Counted from the stretch's first letter, positions 45,802-55,211 are shown. The stretch is 64,000 nt of DNA from Agaribacillus aureus (GCA_030442055.1 JAUJEB010000004.1:806001-870000), one strand, 5' to 3'. Notes: generated from the letters alone by a model not told the origin. Numbers and translations are program-made.

Positions 45802-46686
45802 TTATTTTTTTATTGCCCACATTTCGATTTCCACTAAAAAAGTATATAGCAGTGGTGTCTGGACGGCTGTGCGTACCGGCCTGGGCGCTTTAAAATAAGT
45901 CTTATAAACCTCATTAAACCGGGGCCAGTTGTCCAGATCTGTCAAATAAACGTTTACTTTAAACACGTCATTCAGACCACATCCGCCGGTCTGCAACTGC
46001 TGGAGGCAGTTTTTGATCGTGTAATGTGTCTGTTCCTCAATGGTATCTCCTACAACCTTCCCTTCCGAATCTATCGCTGCTTGACCAGAGATCACCACAA
46101 TCTGACCCGGAGTCACTTGCAATACAGGTGAATAAGGGCCCGCGGTATCATGTTGTTTTGCTCCGGCAGGTAGTTGTTTACCGGGCAGTTGTGTATCTCC
46201 GGATTGACCCATAGGATGTGGTAAATACCCAGTGAAGCCGGCAATTTTCCAGCGGCCGGCTACCTTCCGGCATCGGTAAAGTGTTTGCCAGTTTAAAGTG
46301 GCCTTTTCACCGTTTTTCTTCAAAATATGACCATCAAATTTCTTGTGAGCCAGGGCGCTGTCGCCTTCTATTTCAATGTCCCTTAATGTCGTCGCCTCAT
46401 AAATGGCCTGCTCGGGATCTTCCGCCCATTCGGTTTTGGCAAAATCGTGCGCCTGAAAGAGCCATTCTTTTTTATAGGCCCCCAAGCTGGGGAAACTCAA
46501 TTGCCACGAATCCGGGTTAGGACGTCTTCTTCCGTCAATGCCCATGAAGTTTTCGCTAACAAAATCGTCAGCTACCATCTCCCAGCTTTCCTGACAAAAA
46601 GCGATAATATCGCGCTCGACCAACATTTGCCAGATCTCATGACGGTCCGCATCTGCTTGCGGAAAAGGATTTTGATAAAAACTCAT
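45802..46686 (-). CDS. NTF2/SnoaL-like domain fused to RidA domain
   Basis: This 294-residue two-domain protein has an NTF2-like cone fold at about 1-145 (IWQMLVERDIIAFCQESWEMVADDF..., then WKIAGFTGYLP). A RidA/YjgF domain covers about 165-294 (AGPYSPVLQVTPGQIVVISGQ, then FKVNVYLTDLDNWPRFNEVY). The RidA catalytic Arg is kept (RPVRTAVQ) and a Glu is present in VEIEMW. RidA hydrolyses enamine/imine intermediates; NTF2-like domains often bind or isomerise small substrates. It has no signal peptide. The ATG overlaps the stop of the enolase-superfamily gene by one base (TAATG), so the two are translationally coupled. Confidence 0.85.
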   Translation of the reverse strand: MSFYQNPFPQADADRHEIWQMLVERDIIAFCQESWEMVADDFVSENFMGIDGRRRPNPDSWQLSFPSLGAYKKEWLFQAHDFAKTEWAEDPEQAIYEATTLRDIEIEGDSALAHKKFDGHILKKNGEKATLNWQTLYRCRKVAGRWKIAGFTGYLPHPMGQSGDTQLPGKQLPAGAKQHDTAGPYSPVLQVTPGQIVVISGQAAIDSEGKVVGDTIEEQTHYTIKNCLQQLQTGGCGLNDVFKVNVYLTDLDNWPRFNEVYKTYFKAPRPVRTAVQTPLLYTFLVEIEMWAIKK

Positions 46687-47816
46687 TACTTAAATTCTTT
46701 TTGCTGTTTTAAAAAACGACCAATAGCCTCCTCATCTGGGGTAACCCCCAGGCCGGGACCTTCGGGCAGGTGGACGAAAGGAGGTTCAATCTTCAAAGGG
46801 GTGGTCAACAGATCGTGAGAACGAATCAACCTTCCAAATATGTCACTGGGCCAGATGCAGGACTCCGCAGCTGCGGCTGAATGCACGTACATGGCCTCCA
46901 AAATACCCAGGTCAACTTCGGATCCATGCCAACAGGGCAATCCTGCCGCATTGGCAATATGATCCAGTCGTTGAAAATTGGCCAGTCCACCGTTGAAATT
47001 AAAGCCATCAACGGCCTTCGCATTCAACGCCTGGATAGCATCTTTGATCCGTTGCCCGTGTAAAATATAGGGTAAGGAAACATGTAGTACCACAGGAACG
47101 GCGCTGAATTGTCTGAGCAAGGCATATTCAGACAACATCCACCGGGGTAAAGGATCTTCAAGACAAAGCACGTTTCCCACCTCCTCCAGCGCCCTGGCTC
47201 GTTTTCTGACCTCTCCGGGATACAACCATCGCTCATTGGGATCCAAAATTACCTGCATACCCGGAGCAGCCTTTTTTATCTCCTGACACCATCCGGTTAC
47301 ATCGTCTTCCAGGTCTGTTTTGAATTTCAGGCAATCATACCCTTGCTGCGCAAAACCGGCGGCGAGTTGTCCGATTTCATCCAGGGTCCGGTGACTTGAC
47401 CATGCCCCAACTTTAACCTTTTTCTGCACGGCACCGCCCAACAGATCCACCACTTGTAAATTATGGGCCCTGGCATAGGCATCCCAGATAGCGCATTCGA
47501 AGCCGTCATATTCCCGGCAAAAATTGAAGGGGAGTTTTTGCAGGCATATCTCACGGATATCTTTTCCCAACAGACTTTGAATGATGCCCTCTACCACGGT
47601 CCAATTGTGATCTCTGTATAATTCACCCCAGCCAACAACGCCGGAATCCAGCTCCATTTTAACCAGTAATTTAGGGAGCTCATCAAATTGCATGGACCAG
47701 CCTGATTTTATGCCGACCGGCAACTTATGCAATGGTTTGTGAATACTTTCACTTTCGATAACCCCGGCGTTGGCAGGGACTATTACTTCGTAACAGGTAA
47801 AATGTTTGATGCGCAT
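46686..47816 (-). CDS. Enolase-superfamily (mandelate racemase/MLE-like) protein with altered metal site
   Basis: This 376-residue protein has the capping domain and barrel of the superfamily. The KxK motif is LKFKTD (K164, K166), the first metal ligand is D192 (ILDPNE) and the second E220 (CLEDP). The third ligand position, normally Asp/Glu near VPVALDES, reads VPVVLHVSLPY (H245, V246). A C-terminal block CWHGSEVDLG (H297, E300) may supply the other acid-base group. Members with a full site dehydrate or epimerise sugar acids. It is coupled to the NTF2-RidA gene and 23 bp after the SDR gene, which suggests sugar-acid dehydration. The altered site makes the reaction uncertain. Confidence 0.85.
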   Translation of the reverse strand: MRIKHFTCYEVIVPANAGVIESESIHKPLHKLPVGIKSGWSMQFDELPKLLVKMELDSGVVGWGELYRDHNWTVVEGIIQSLLGKDIREICLQKLPFNFCREYDGFECAIWDAYARAHNLQVVDLLGGAVQKKVKVGAWSSHRTLDEIGQLAAGFAQQGYDCLKFKTDLEDDVTGWCQEIKKAAPGMQVILDPNERWLYPGEVRKRARALEEVGNVLCLEDPLPRWMLSEYALLRQFSAVPVVLHVSLPYILHGQRIKDAIQALNAKAVDGFNFNGGLANFQRLDHIANAAGLPCWHGSEVDLGILEAMYVHSAAAAESCIWPSDIFGRLIRSHDLLTTPLKIEPPFVHLPEGPGLGVTPDEEAIGRFLKQQKEFK

Positions 47817-47839
47817 TCAGATAGCTTTTTCGTTTGTAC

Positions 47840-48631
47840 TCACCGACCTTCAATAAAACCACGATTGTGAATCATTACCGTTGTGCCGGCATCAATGTAT
47901 ATGGTTTGTCCGGTAATTGCCGCGCTAAAATCCGATAGCAAAAAGGCTACCGTATTCCCGCAATCCACCGGAAAAATATTTTTGGGTATAACCTGCTGAT
48001 CATTTATAAAATCGGCCTCCCACTGGTGCGGGTCATCGGCCCAGGTTTTAATTAAGTCATAATTCTGTTCCGCCTTTACCAATCCAGGTCCAATCGCGTT
48101 GCATCTGATATTAAAACGACCTAGTTCATAGGCCATTCCCTTGGTCAGGCCCTGCACCGCTGATTTTGCGCTGCAATACAATGCATATCTCGGTTGGGTG
48201 GCATGGGCGTGGACGGAAGAAACATTTACAATATTGCCCGTCATTTTATTTGCCAGCAACTGGTTCACAAAAAACTTGGAAACCTGCCATACAGCCCGGA
48301 TATCAATGTCATACAAATGATCAAATTCTTCCTCACTTGCCTCGTGGGCAAAACGGCTTAGTCCAACACCGGCATTGTTGACAAGACCATTGACAGGGCC
48401 CACTTTTTCTTTGATTTCCTCAAACATTCGCGCTACCTCCTCCCCTTTGCCAATATCGGCACCAACAGCTATGGCATTCGGGTACTTTTCAGCAGCAGCT
48501 TTTGCTTTATCAACATCCAAATCATTGATAACCATTGTCGCTCCAAAGTTGGCCAACGCCTCGCAAATACCGGCGCCTACCCCTGTTCCGCCACCGCCGG
48601 TAATTAACACATTCAGGTCCTTCAGATCCAT
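47840..48631 (-). CDS. Short-chain dehydrogenase/reductase (SDR)
   Basis: This 263-residue classical SDR has a Gly-rich NAD(P) loop TGGGGTGVGAGI (11-22), NNAG at 85-88 and catalytic S139, Y152 and K156 (YCSAK). The Asp in VINDLD (D37) after the second strand favours NAD over NADP. It is cytoplasmic. It starts an operon with the enolase-superfamily protein, NTF2-RidA and creatininase-family genes, in the pattern of oxidative sugar pathways (sugar to lactone or keto-sugar, then dehydration). It lies 181 bp after the sulfatase gene on the same strand. Confidence 0.92.
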   Translation of the reverse strand: MDLKDLNVLITGGGGTGVGAGICEALANFGATMVINDLDVDKAKAAAEKYPNAIAVGADIGKGEEVARMFEEIKEKVGPVNGLVNNAGVGLSRFAHEASEEEFDHLYDIDIRAVWQVSKFFVNQLLANKMTGNIVNVSSVHAHATQPRYALYCSAKSAVQGLTKGMAYELGRFNIRCNAIGPGLVKAEQNYDLIKTWADDPHQWEADFINDQQVIPKNIFPVDCGNTVAFLLSDFSAAITGQTIYIDAGTTVMIHNRGFIEGR

Positions 48632-48812
48632 ATTCTTAGCTTTTTATTTTATTTCCAGATAAACTACCGGTACAGTACCCACTTTGATCGACAGCACATA
48701 TTTTCATATCATCCAAATTTGTCATAGGTCACAAACTTCTTTTACCACTGTTAGGGTATTCCCTTCCAACCGAACAATACAAGCACTACCTGTATCACGC
48801 AAATTACCAATT

Positions 48813-50360
48813 TTATTGTTCAACCTCCGTATCACCCAAGGCTGCCATTTTGAATGTCTCCGTACCAGGAGCCGTTCTTGCTTTTTTCATAATGGCTGCC
48901 ATTTCTCTGACCACCTCCGGGTGCTGGGCTGCGACATTATCTTGTTCCCTGGGATCCTTTTCCAAATCGTACAGGGCTATATCCATTTCTCCTTCAAATA
49001 AATTCTTTCGGATGGCTTTCCAATTAGCCATTCTCACTGCTTGTTGACCTGTATTGGCTGGAAACTCCCAGTACAAATACTCGTGTTGCCGCTGAGGTTT
49101 TCCAAGCAAAGCCGGAAGAAAACTAATTCCATCGGTATTTTTAGGATCGGGAATGTCAAGTATGTCACAGATGGTAGGTAATACATCATAAAAAGCTGAG
49201 ATATGATGGCTTTCGCTGCCAGGTTTTATTTTATTGGCCCAGCTTGCGATCATGGGAACTCTTATACCTCCTTCGTGCACAAAACCTTTTCCCCATCCGT
49301 ATTCGGATTTAAAGGGTTTGGCACTATCAAAAAACGCGGCATCTACCCCGCCGGTGTACGTCGGCCCGTTATCGCTGGTGAAAATAATCAGTGTATTTTC
49401 ATAAATACCCAGTTCTTTTAATTTTTTCACCACATCCCCGACCTGCTCATCCAGATAGCTAATCATGGCAGCATAGGTAGCTCTGGGTGTTTGGTTTGGA
49501 AAATAACTTCCTTTGGTAAAGGGCTTTTCTTCCCCTAATTTCTTTGTGTAATGGTCTACCCATCGCTTTGGTGCCTGCAACGGCAGGTGCGGAACCGGGG
49601 ATGCGTAGTATAGGAAAAAAGACTGATCGCTGTTTTGTTCCATAAATTTTAAAGCCTCCTCATGCATCAGGTCCGGCGCAAAATCTGTGAGGGAAAAATC
49701 GGCGTAACTTTCGGGGTCATCGGGGTCTGCTCCTTCAGCAAGCTGGCTATGTGGGGCAACCATTTTATTGTTCAGCAAAACCCTTTCATTGTTTTTCCAC
49801 AGATGCATGGGATAATAAGTGTGCGCCTGCCTTTGACAATTGTAGCCATAAAAAAAATCAAACCCCTGTTGATTGGGAACTCCTTCAGTACCCGGCGCTC
49901 CCAGGCCCCACTTTCCCACAACACCCGTTTTATAACCAGCTGATTTCAAAATTTCCGCTATGGTAACAATGCTATCAGGAATTGGTCGCTGGCCTTCCAG
50001 TCCGGGATCATCAAACATAGCCTGGTAATTCCACACATCTCCCCTTGCCCGCCATTCATCGTTACCCCTGACATGGGCATGGCCTGTATGTTGTCCCGTC
50101 ATTAATACACATCGCGCCGGTGCACATACAGGTGCGCCGGTATAGTGTTGGGTAAATTTCATCCCTTCGCTGGCCAAAATATCAATGTTGGGAGTTTCAA
50201 TAATCTGTTGGCCGTAGGCGCCCAATTCTCCATAGCCAAGGTCATCGGCCAGAATATAGATAATGTTGGGCTTTGTTTCAATTTTTTCACCGTCTCCGAC
50301 ACAGGCCTGCATCACGACCAAAATTATTGAACATAAAAAAAAGCCAGACCTCGATATCAT
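48813..50360 (-). CDS. Arylsulfatase-family sulfatase, lipoprotein
   Basis: This 515-residue sulfatase has its lipobox cysteine at C20 (VVMQAC). The metal-binding start is LADDLGYGE (D39, D40). The formylglycine motif CAPAR has C79 as the residue to be modified, so an anaerobic or FGE-type maturase encoded elsewhere is needed. FTSDNGPTYTGG and the C-terminal DLEKDPREQDNVA are typical of the S1 family. It would remove sulfate from a glycan at the periplasmic or outer surface. The SDR operon lies downstream on the same strand. A weak LacI-type motif (50616) lies upstream. The sugar specificity cannot be assigned. Confidence 0.93.
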   Translation of the reverse strand: MISRSGFFLCSIILVVMQACVGDGEKIETKPNIIYILADDLGYGELGAYGQQIIETPNIDILASEGMKFTQHYTGAPVCAPARCVLMTGQHTGHAHVRGNDEWRARGDVWNYQAMFDDPGLEGQRPIPDSIVTIAEILKSAGYKTGVVGKWGLGAPGTEGVPNQQGFDFFYGYNCQRQAHTYYPMHLWKNNERVLLNNKMVAPHSQLAEGADPDDPESYADFSLTDFAPDLMHEEALKFMEQNSDQSFFLYYASPVPHLPLQAPKRWVDHYTKKLGEEKPFTKGSYFPNQTPRATYAAMISYLDEQVGDVVKKLKELGIYENTLIIFTSDNGPTYTGGVDAAFFDSAKPFKSEYGWGKGFVHEGGIRVPMIASWANKIKPGSESHHISAFYDVLPTICDILDIPDPKNTDGISFLPALLGKPQRQHEYLYWEFPANTGQQAVRMANWKAIRKNLFEGEMDIALYDLEKDPREQDNVAAQHPEVVREMAAIMKKARTAPGTETFKMAALGDTEVEQ

Positions 50361-50734
50361 TACTTTTTCGAATTTAAGGTTAATAATAATCGACCTGTTC
50401 TCAACTATGGGATAGACCAGATAGTTACCTGATGTTTACATGCCGGATTTACCCATCTCATCAGGTTTTGATGAGGCAGGCTATCTCATGCTTCGTAACA
50501 GATCAAAATTTCAGCTCGTACATTTTTTCAGCAAGGTGTTGATATCATAAAAAATGAAATCAATATACTTACCTTATGCTTATTAACGGACTTAAGCTAA
50601 TAAAAAATTTAATACTGTGCACCAACACAATTGATTTATTTTAACTTTTTAGAAAAAAAACAATCAAATAGCGGCTCAATTTACAGGAAACCATTTTGAA
50701 GAATAAAGTGTACATTTTCAGTATTTAAATTTGT
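50361..50734. other. Intergenic region between symporter and sulfatase genes
   Basis: These 374 bases contain a LacI-type motif with one mismatch (50616-50627) and a short 7-bp inverted repeat, CTCATCA/TGATGAG (50457-50475, 5-nt loop, no T tract). No ORF is seen. It probably holds the promoter of the sulfatase gene. Confidence 0.35.
50616..50627 (+). promoter_or_regulatory. LacI-type operator candidate, one mismatch (site 4)
   Basis: TGTGCACCAACA differs from TGTKCACGARCA at one position. It lies 256 bases upstream of the sulfatase start and just after the symporter gene, so it could extend the regulon to the sulfatase/SDR group. Confidence 0.45.
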
Positions 50735-52567
50735 TTAGGCATTTGCCGTATTATCGAGGTTGTCGTACCAGTATTTTTTCAGCAGCCAGCTGGTGATCGC
50801 AAAAACCAGGAAACTTACGATCAGGGAGGTTGTCTCACCAATCAGCAGGTAGATAGGCATAATCACCAGGGTCATTTGCCAGACGATGCCGACAATCACA
50901 TTTACCAGATCAGCTTTGAAATTCAGGTTGGGGACAAAATCCGGATCCTCCTGTTTTATGGCCTCTATTACCGGCTTCCAAAATCCCCAGGGTTTGGTCT
51001 GCCGGTAAAAATTCTTTAATATATCCATATTGTCGGGGCGATGGAAATAAGTGCCTGCCAGACAGCCGGCAAACGAGATCAACAATATTAATGGAAATAA
51101 ATATATGGCAGCGATATCGGGGAAAAGGCCTGGCACAATGGTGGAAGCAATCAATCCGCCGAGCATCCCGAAGAAATAGCCATAACCATTAAATCGCCAC
51201 CATATCCACTTCAACACATTGGCCGCAGCATAACCGCCATACAAAGCCGAGGTAATCCACAGGGTCAGTGAATTTATCGAAGCCGCAAAAAAGCCTCCTA
51301 ATACACCTATGAAGACCAACAAAAAAGAGGATAAATAACTATACTTTATGTAGGTCTTGTCACTGCCTTGTGGGTTGATATATTTTTTGTACAAGTCATT
51401 CACAATATAGGCAGGAGCGGCATTGATAAAAGCGGCAAACGTCCCCATAAAAGCAGCCAGTAATCCGGCCAGCAAAAGCCCCTTGAATCCCAGCGGCACA
51501 AACCGCTCAATGGCCAGGGGCAGCACACTCTCAAAATCTATTTCAGAACCCATGGCTTCAAATTCAGGAATGAGGTAGGCCAATGCAAGCACCGCAAATC
51601 CGGCTATCATCAGGTAACGGGGAAAGTATAGTACCAATATTGTCAAACCACTCATTTTAGCTGCCTCTGCCGGCGTTCTGGTGGAAAGTACCCGCTGCAT
51701 ATCATAGCTCGGTACCGGACCCGCAAGGCTGGCAAATATACCTTTAAAGATCATCAGCATGACCAGATACCCTATCAGTTCAAAGCCGTCGCTTTCTATC
51801 TTTTGATTTACACTATCCAGGTAGCCGGTCCAGTCAAGCCCGAGTTCCCAGCCAAAAAACAAATCTTTCCAACCGGGCGGGACAGCAGCTGTAATCTGAT
51901 CGGCCGTTACGGTAGTAAAAGCGATATAACCTATAACCACACAAGATATGGTCATAATTATAAACTGCAGAATTTCGGTAAGCACCACACTATACATACC
52001 CCCTTTAATGGCATATAGTGTTGTAATGGCAATAATAATTCCAGCGTAACTTTGCTCAGAGCTGATAGTCAGTCCGCCCAAGGTAAAGGACAGGTCCCAC
52101 GGAAAGAAGACCGTGGCAAACTTGCCGATGCCGACAAAGAAATAGGCAATGAATCCAAAAACGCTGATAACGGCAAATATCGTGACGATGATGTGGGATA
52201 GCCGTGCGCCCATTTCCTCCCCGAAACGGTGCGTAATCCATTGGGCGCCTGTCATCACGTTGGAGCGCCTTAGCCAAATTGCTAAAAAAACCATGACAAA
52301 CACCTGGTTCCAGACCGGCCACAACCAGGGTATCCAGGCGCTTTTCAGGCCATAAACAAATAAAATTGAGACTGTCCACATAGTACCGGAGATATCAAAC
52401 ATTCCCGATGCATTTGACAGGCCCAGGTAGTACCAGGGGATTTGGTTGCCACCCAGAAAATAACTATTTAAGTTTTTAGACGCTTTTTTAGAAATCCAAA
52501 ATCCGATGAATACGGTAAGTATCAAATAGAACAGAATGATACCCAGATCGACAGGGTGTAGCTTCAT
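50735..52567 (-). CDS. Sodium:solute symporter (SSS family)
   Basis: This 610-residue inner-membrane transporter has multiple hydrophobic helices in the LeuT-like arrangement (first helix VDLGIILFYLILTVFIGFWI). SSS signature stretches such as GIFASLAGPVPSYDMQRVLSTRTP and GLLLAGLLAAFMGTFAAFINAA are present. Members import sugars, sugar acids, amino acids or vitamins with sodium. It is last in the ten-gene operon of exported oxidative enzymes and is therefore the likely importer of their product. In this model that product is a keto-deoxy acid, pyruvate-like fragment or aldonate. The substrate is inferred from context only. Confidence 0.93.
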   Translation of the reverse strand: MKLHPVDLGIILFYLILTVFIGFWISKKASKNLNSYFLGGNQIPWYYLGLSNASGMFDISGTMWTVSILFVYGLKSAWIPWLWPVWNQVFVMVFLAIWLRRSNVMTGAQWITHRFGEEMGARLSHIIVTIFAVISVFGFIAYFFVGIGKFATVFFPWDLSFTLGGLTISSEQSYAGIIIAITTLYAIKGGMYSVVLTEILQFIIMTISCVVIGYIAFTTVTADQITAAVPPGWKDLFFGWELGLDWTGYLDSVNQKIESDGFELIGYLVMLMIFKGIFASLAGPVPSYDMQRVLSTRTPAEAAKMSGLTILVLYFPRYLMIAGFAVLALAYLIPEFEAMGSEIDFESVLPLAIERFVPLGFKGLLLAGLLAAFMGTFAAFINAAPAYIVNDLYKKYINPQGSDKTYIKYSYLSSFLLVFIGVLGGFFAASINSLTLWITSALYGGYAAANVLKWIWWRFNGYGYFFGMLGGLIASTIVPGLFPDIAAIYLFPLILLISFAGCLAGTYFHRPDNMDILKNFYRQTKPWGFWKPVIEAIKQEDPDFVPNLNFKADLVNVIVGIVWQMTLVIMPIYLLIGETTSLIVSFLVFAITSWLLKKYWYDNLDNTANA

Positions 52568-52692
52568 AAAGTGAATTGTATAGTTTGAGACATCAAATAA
52601 ACTTTAGCATAAATGGCTATGCACCGGTTATATTCCATCCCCATATATTATTTTTTGAAAGTGACTTGAATCGGTAAGTGTCAAAGTTATTT

Positions 52693-53388
52693 TCACTCAA
52701 CCAACGCAATGACGCCAAATGCCGACGGCACGTGAAAGTCCGGCCGCTCCGTTTTGGGGTCTACCCAGCTTATCCATCGTAAATCGGCATTTTTTCCGTT
52801 TAGCGCCACACATTCTCCCCGAAACAATCCTGCCAGCAATTTACCTTCTTTCAAAATCTCCAGCTTTTCAAGGGAAGCCAGGCTTATACTTCCTTCAACT
52901 ATGTATCCGGCATCAGTTTTGCTCCCTTTTACCGACAAGCCGTTATCCGGCCATTTCCAACCAAAATTTACCTTGCGGTAAAAATGTGCGTCATAGTCAA
53001 GCACCCTGCTCAACGGATCCATTTCCAGGCAAAAGTATGGCGTCATTTCATCGTCTTTTTTAAAAAAAATCTCCACCCGATCGGAATATACAACCTCTTC
53101 TTTGAGATCCCGATCGCGGTATACCAAAATGTGATCATCTTCTACCTCAAACCTAAACCAGAAATTATGCTCATCCCAAACAGCCTGAAAAGCAGTGGCG
53201 GAGGGTGTCTCCGCTCTCCACGGATAACTAAAATCCGTCAACTTTTGAGCTGCGGACCAGTCGGGTCCCTTGTTAACATCAATGCCTGCTTGTTTTTTAG
53301 CGAAATAAACTTTTTCTTTCTTCACATTAAATGAATTTATTACCAAAAGACCGGCTATTACCAGAGGTGTTATTGCTTTCATAAACAT
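52693..53388 (-). CDS. CBM9-like carbohydrate-binding protein, secreted
   Basis: This 231-residue protein has an N-terminal signal (AITPLVIAGLLVINSF). Its body resembles family 9 carbohydrate-binding modules: WSAAQKLTDFSYPWRAETPSATAFQAVWDEHNFWFRFEVEDD, given here as a span of about residues 44-85, and DRVEIFFKKDDEMTPYFCLE. There is no catalytic motif. It lies between the DUF5009-like gene and the symporter gene in the same operon. It probably binds a sugar or oligosaccharide in the periplasm and may feed the oxidation enzymes or the symporter. Confidence 0.78.
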   Translation of the reverse strand: MFMKAITPLVIAGLLVINSFNVKKEKVYFAKKQAGIDVNKGPDWSAAQKLTDFSYPWRAETPSATAFQAVWDEHNFWFRFEVEDDHILVYRDRDLKEEVVYSDRVEIFFKKDDEMTPYFCLEMDPLSRVLDYDAHFYRKVNFGWKWPDNGLSVKGSKTDAGYIVEGSISLASLEKLEILKEGKLLAGLFRGECVALNGKNADLRWISWVDPKTERPDFHVPSAFGVIALVE

Positions 53389-53499
53389 ACGTTAGAAAAT
53401 TATTATTTAATTATGAAAGTCAGAATCGTTTTTCATTAGCCAAAATTATTACCTGACCCTGAACCGTCCGACACGGGAACGGCAGTTCTGTTTGTGGTT

Positions 53500-54597
53500 T
53501 TATACTTTGATAAAAACCTTGTTTTGATATAGAAAATAACATAAATACCATAAGATGCCTAGCACAAAAACGGCGTTGAATACACCTAACAAAGGTTCTG
53601 ACATTCCTGTGAAACCCAGAAATCCAAAAGTCCAGATTTTACCAAAACCCCGTAACCACTGATGGCCTATTGTTTCTGAAAACACATAAATAAAAATGGA
53701 GTTCATAGACACAATCGTAAAAAAGGGCGTCCATTTTTTGTTTCCCCGGATATCGATTATCCAGTAGAAAAAGGCCATAGCCAAAAGGCACCAGCCTCCC
53801 GAGGCAAAGACGAAGGAAGTGGTAGCAATCCTTTTAACGATGGGCGTAATGCCTGTCAAATCCAGGCCATAGCCAATCGCCAGGCCTCCCAACCCCGCCA
53901 GTATAAAATACCTGACTTTCCTGTTAATGGCCATATCGGAAAGTAAAATTTCACCGCAAATAGCGCCTAAAATCGTATGTGAGGCCGTGGGGATACAATT
54001 AATCGCCACCCATCCACCACCCGGGTTGATCTTTCCCATTAATACCATATCCATCCATGAGCCAAAATTCTGGTCCTTTACAAAAGGCGCTTCGGGGTTG
54101 TAACCCCGATATAATATTTCTGTTAAAATCAAAAACCCAAAAAAGGCAAATATCTGTACTTTCAGAGGATATCGCATCAGTACAAAAGTGACTAATATTG
54201 TAAAGGACAGCTGGGTAAGCACATTCCACAGCTCCCACACCAGTTTTTGATTATAAACGCAATGCAGGCCGGTGCCTAACAAAAACAGTATTCCGCAGCG
54301 GTTGAGGATATGTCTGAAAATAGCCTTCTGAGAATGCCCTTTTTTCAGGCGGGATTTCAGCGAAAATGGCATTACTACCCCTACGATAAACATAAAAAAG
54401 GGCTGGATCAGATCCCAGAATCTAAGGCCGTTCCAGGGGTGATGGTGGAATTGTTGCATGATGAAATGTCCAAAACCCTGCTTGGGCACATAACCATCCA
54501 ATGCCTGATACAGGCTTGCTGCTTCGGCCATTAGCAAAAACATGGTAATGCCCTTATAAACATCCACAAATACCAGGCGATTGTTGTCTTTAATCAT
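53500..54597 (-). CDS. DUF5009/NagX-type membrane protein (acyltransferase-like)
   Basis: This 365-residue integral membrane protein begins RLVFVDVYKGITMFLLMAEA, like the LDVFRGL start of NagX, DUF5009 and heparan-alpha-glucosaminide N-acetyltransferase relatives. QPFFMFIVGVVMPFSL is in the second helix, and about ten helices follow. Related proteins transfer acetyl groups across the membrane to amino sugars or are linked to GlcNAc uptake. It lies in the operon of exported amino-sugar enzymes, which fits either role. The function is inferred from family and neighbours. Confidence 0.75.
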   Translation of the reverse strand: MIKDNNRLVFVDVYKGITMFLLMAEAASLYQALDGYVPKQGFGHFIMQQFHHHPWNGLRFWDLIQPFFMFIVGVVMPFSLKSRLKKGHSQKAIFRHILNRCGILFLLGTGLHCVYNQKLVWELWNVLTQLSFTILVTFVLMRYPLKVQIFAFFGFLILTEILYRGYNPEAPFVKDQNFGSWMDMVLMGKINPGGGWVAINCIPTASHTILGAICGEILLSDMAINRKVRYFILAGLGGLAIGYGLDLTGITPIVKRIATTSFVFASGGWCLLAMAFFYWIIDIRGNKKWTPFFTIVSMNSIFIYVFSETIGHQWLRGFGKIWTFGFLGFTGMSEPLLGVFNAVFVLGILWYLCYFLYQNKVFIKV

Positions 54598-54644
54598 AGT
54601 CAGCTATTGTTGCTCCCATTGCGGGTAAGCACTCATCGAAACCA

Positions 54645-55211
54645 TTAATCTTCAACTTCAACAATCATTTCAATTTCTACCGCAATATTACCCGGCAAGG
54701 CCGCCATGCCGACAGCCGCACGTGCATGTTTTCCGCGCTCCCCGAAAACTTCTACCATCAAATCGGAAAATCCATTAATTACCTTTGGTTGATCGCTAAA
54801 TTCGGGTGTACAATTTACCATGCCCAGCACTTTGACTACCCTTTTCACTTTACTGAGATCGCCTAACTCAGCTTTCAGGGTTGACAGTTGATTGACAGCG
54901 GTAACTTTAGCAGCCTCATAGCCCTGTTCAATGCTTAAATCCGCGCCCACCTTGCCGGTAATGTTTTCACCGTTGGCCTGTAACGGCCCCTTGCCGGACA
55001 AGAAGACCAAATTACCGGTTCGGACAGCATTTACATAATTGGCCACCGGGGTGGAGGGAGGTCGCAAGGTGATGCCAAGCTCCTCAAGTTTCGCTTCGGG
55101 GTTATAGTCCGAGACCTGGGCTTTTACAACCTTTTTCTCACTATCTTCAGTTGTTGCCGGTGAGCATGAAAATGCCAGCAGGATAATAATTCCGTAAATA
55201 ATTTTTCGCAT
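54645..55211 (-). CDS. RidA-family enamine/imine deaminase, lipoprotein
   Basis: This 188-residue lipoprotein has its cysteine at C16 (LLAFSC). A RidA domain fills about 50-185: GNLVFLSGKGPL, VVKVLGMVNCTPEF and ARAAVGMAALPGNIAVEIEMI. The catalytic Arg and the distal EIE are kept. RidA proteins normally work in the cytoplasm, hydrolysing reactive enamines and imines released by PLP enzymes. A membrane-anchored exported form is unusual. It is 25 bp downstream of the SelA-like PLP gene, which is exactly the enzyme type that would release such an intermediate. Confidence 0.9.
   Translation of the reverse strand: MRKIIYGIIILLAFSCSPATTEDSEKKVVKAQVSDYNPEAKLEELGITLRPPSTPVANYVNAVRTGNLVFLSGKGPLQANGENITGKVGADLSIEQGYEAAKVTAVNQLSTLKAELGDLSKVKRVVKVLGMVNCTPEFSDQPKVINGFSDLMVEVFGERGKHARAAVGMAALPGNIAVEIEMIVEVED

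Noticed and set aside
50457-50475. CTCATCA/TGATGAG hairpin upstream of the sulfatase gene
   Set aside because: A 7-bp stem without a T tract is expected by chance in a gap of this size.
52655-52675. TATGCACCGGTT upstream of the symporter as another LacI-type site
   Set aside because: Too few positions match TGTKCACGARCA and the inverted-repeat symmetry is lost; probably chance.
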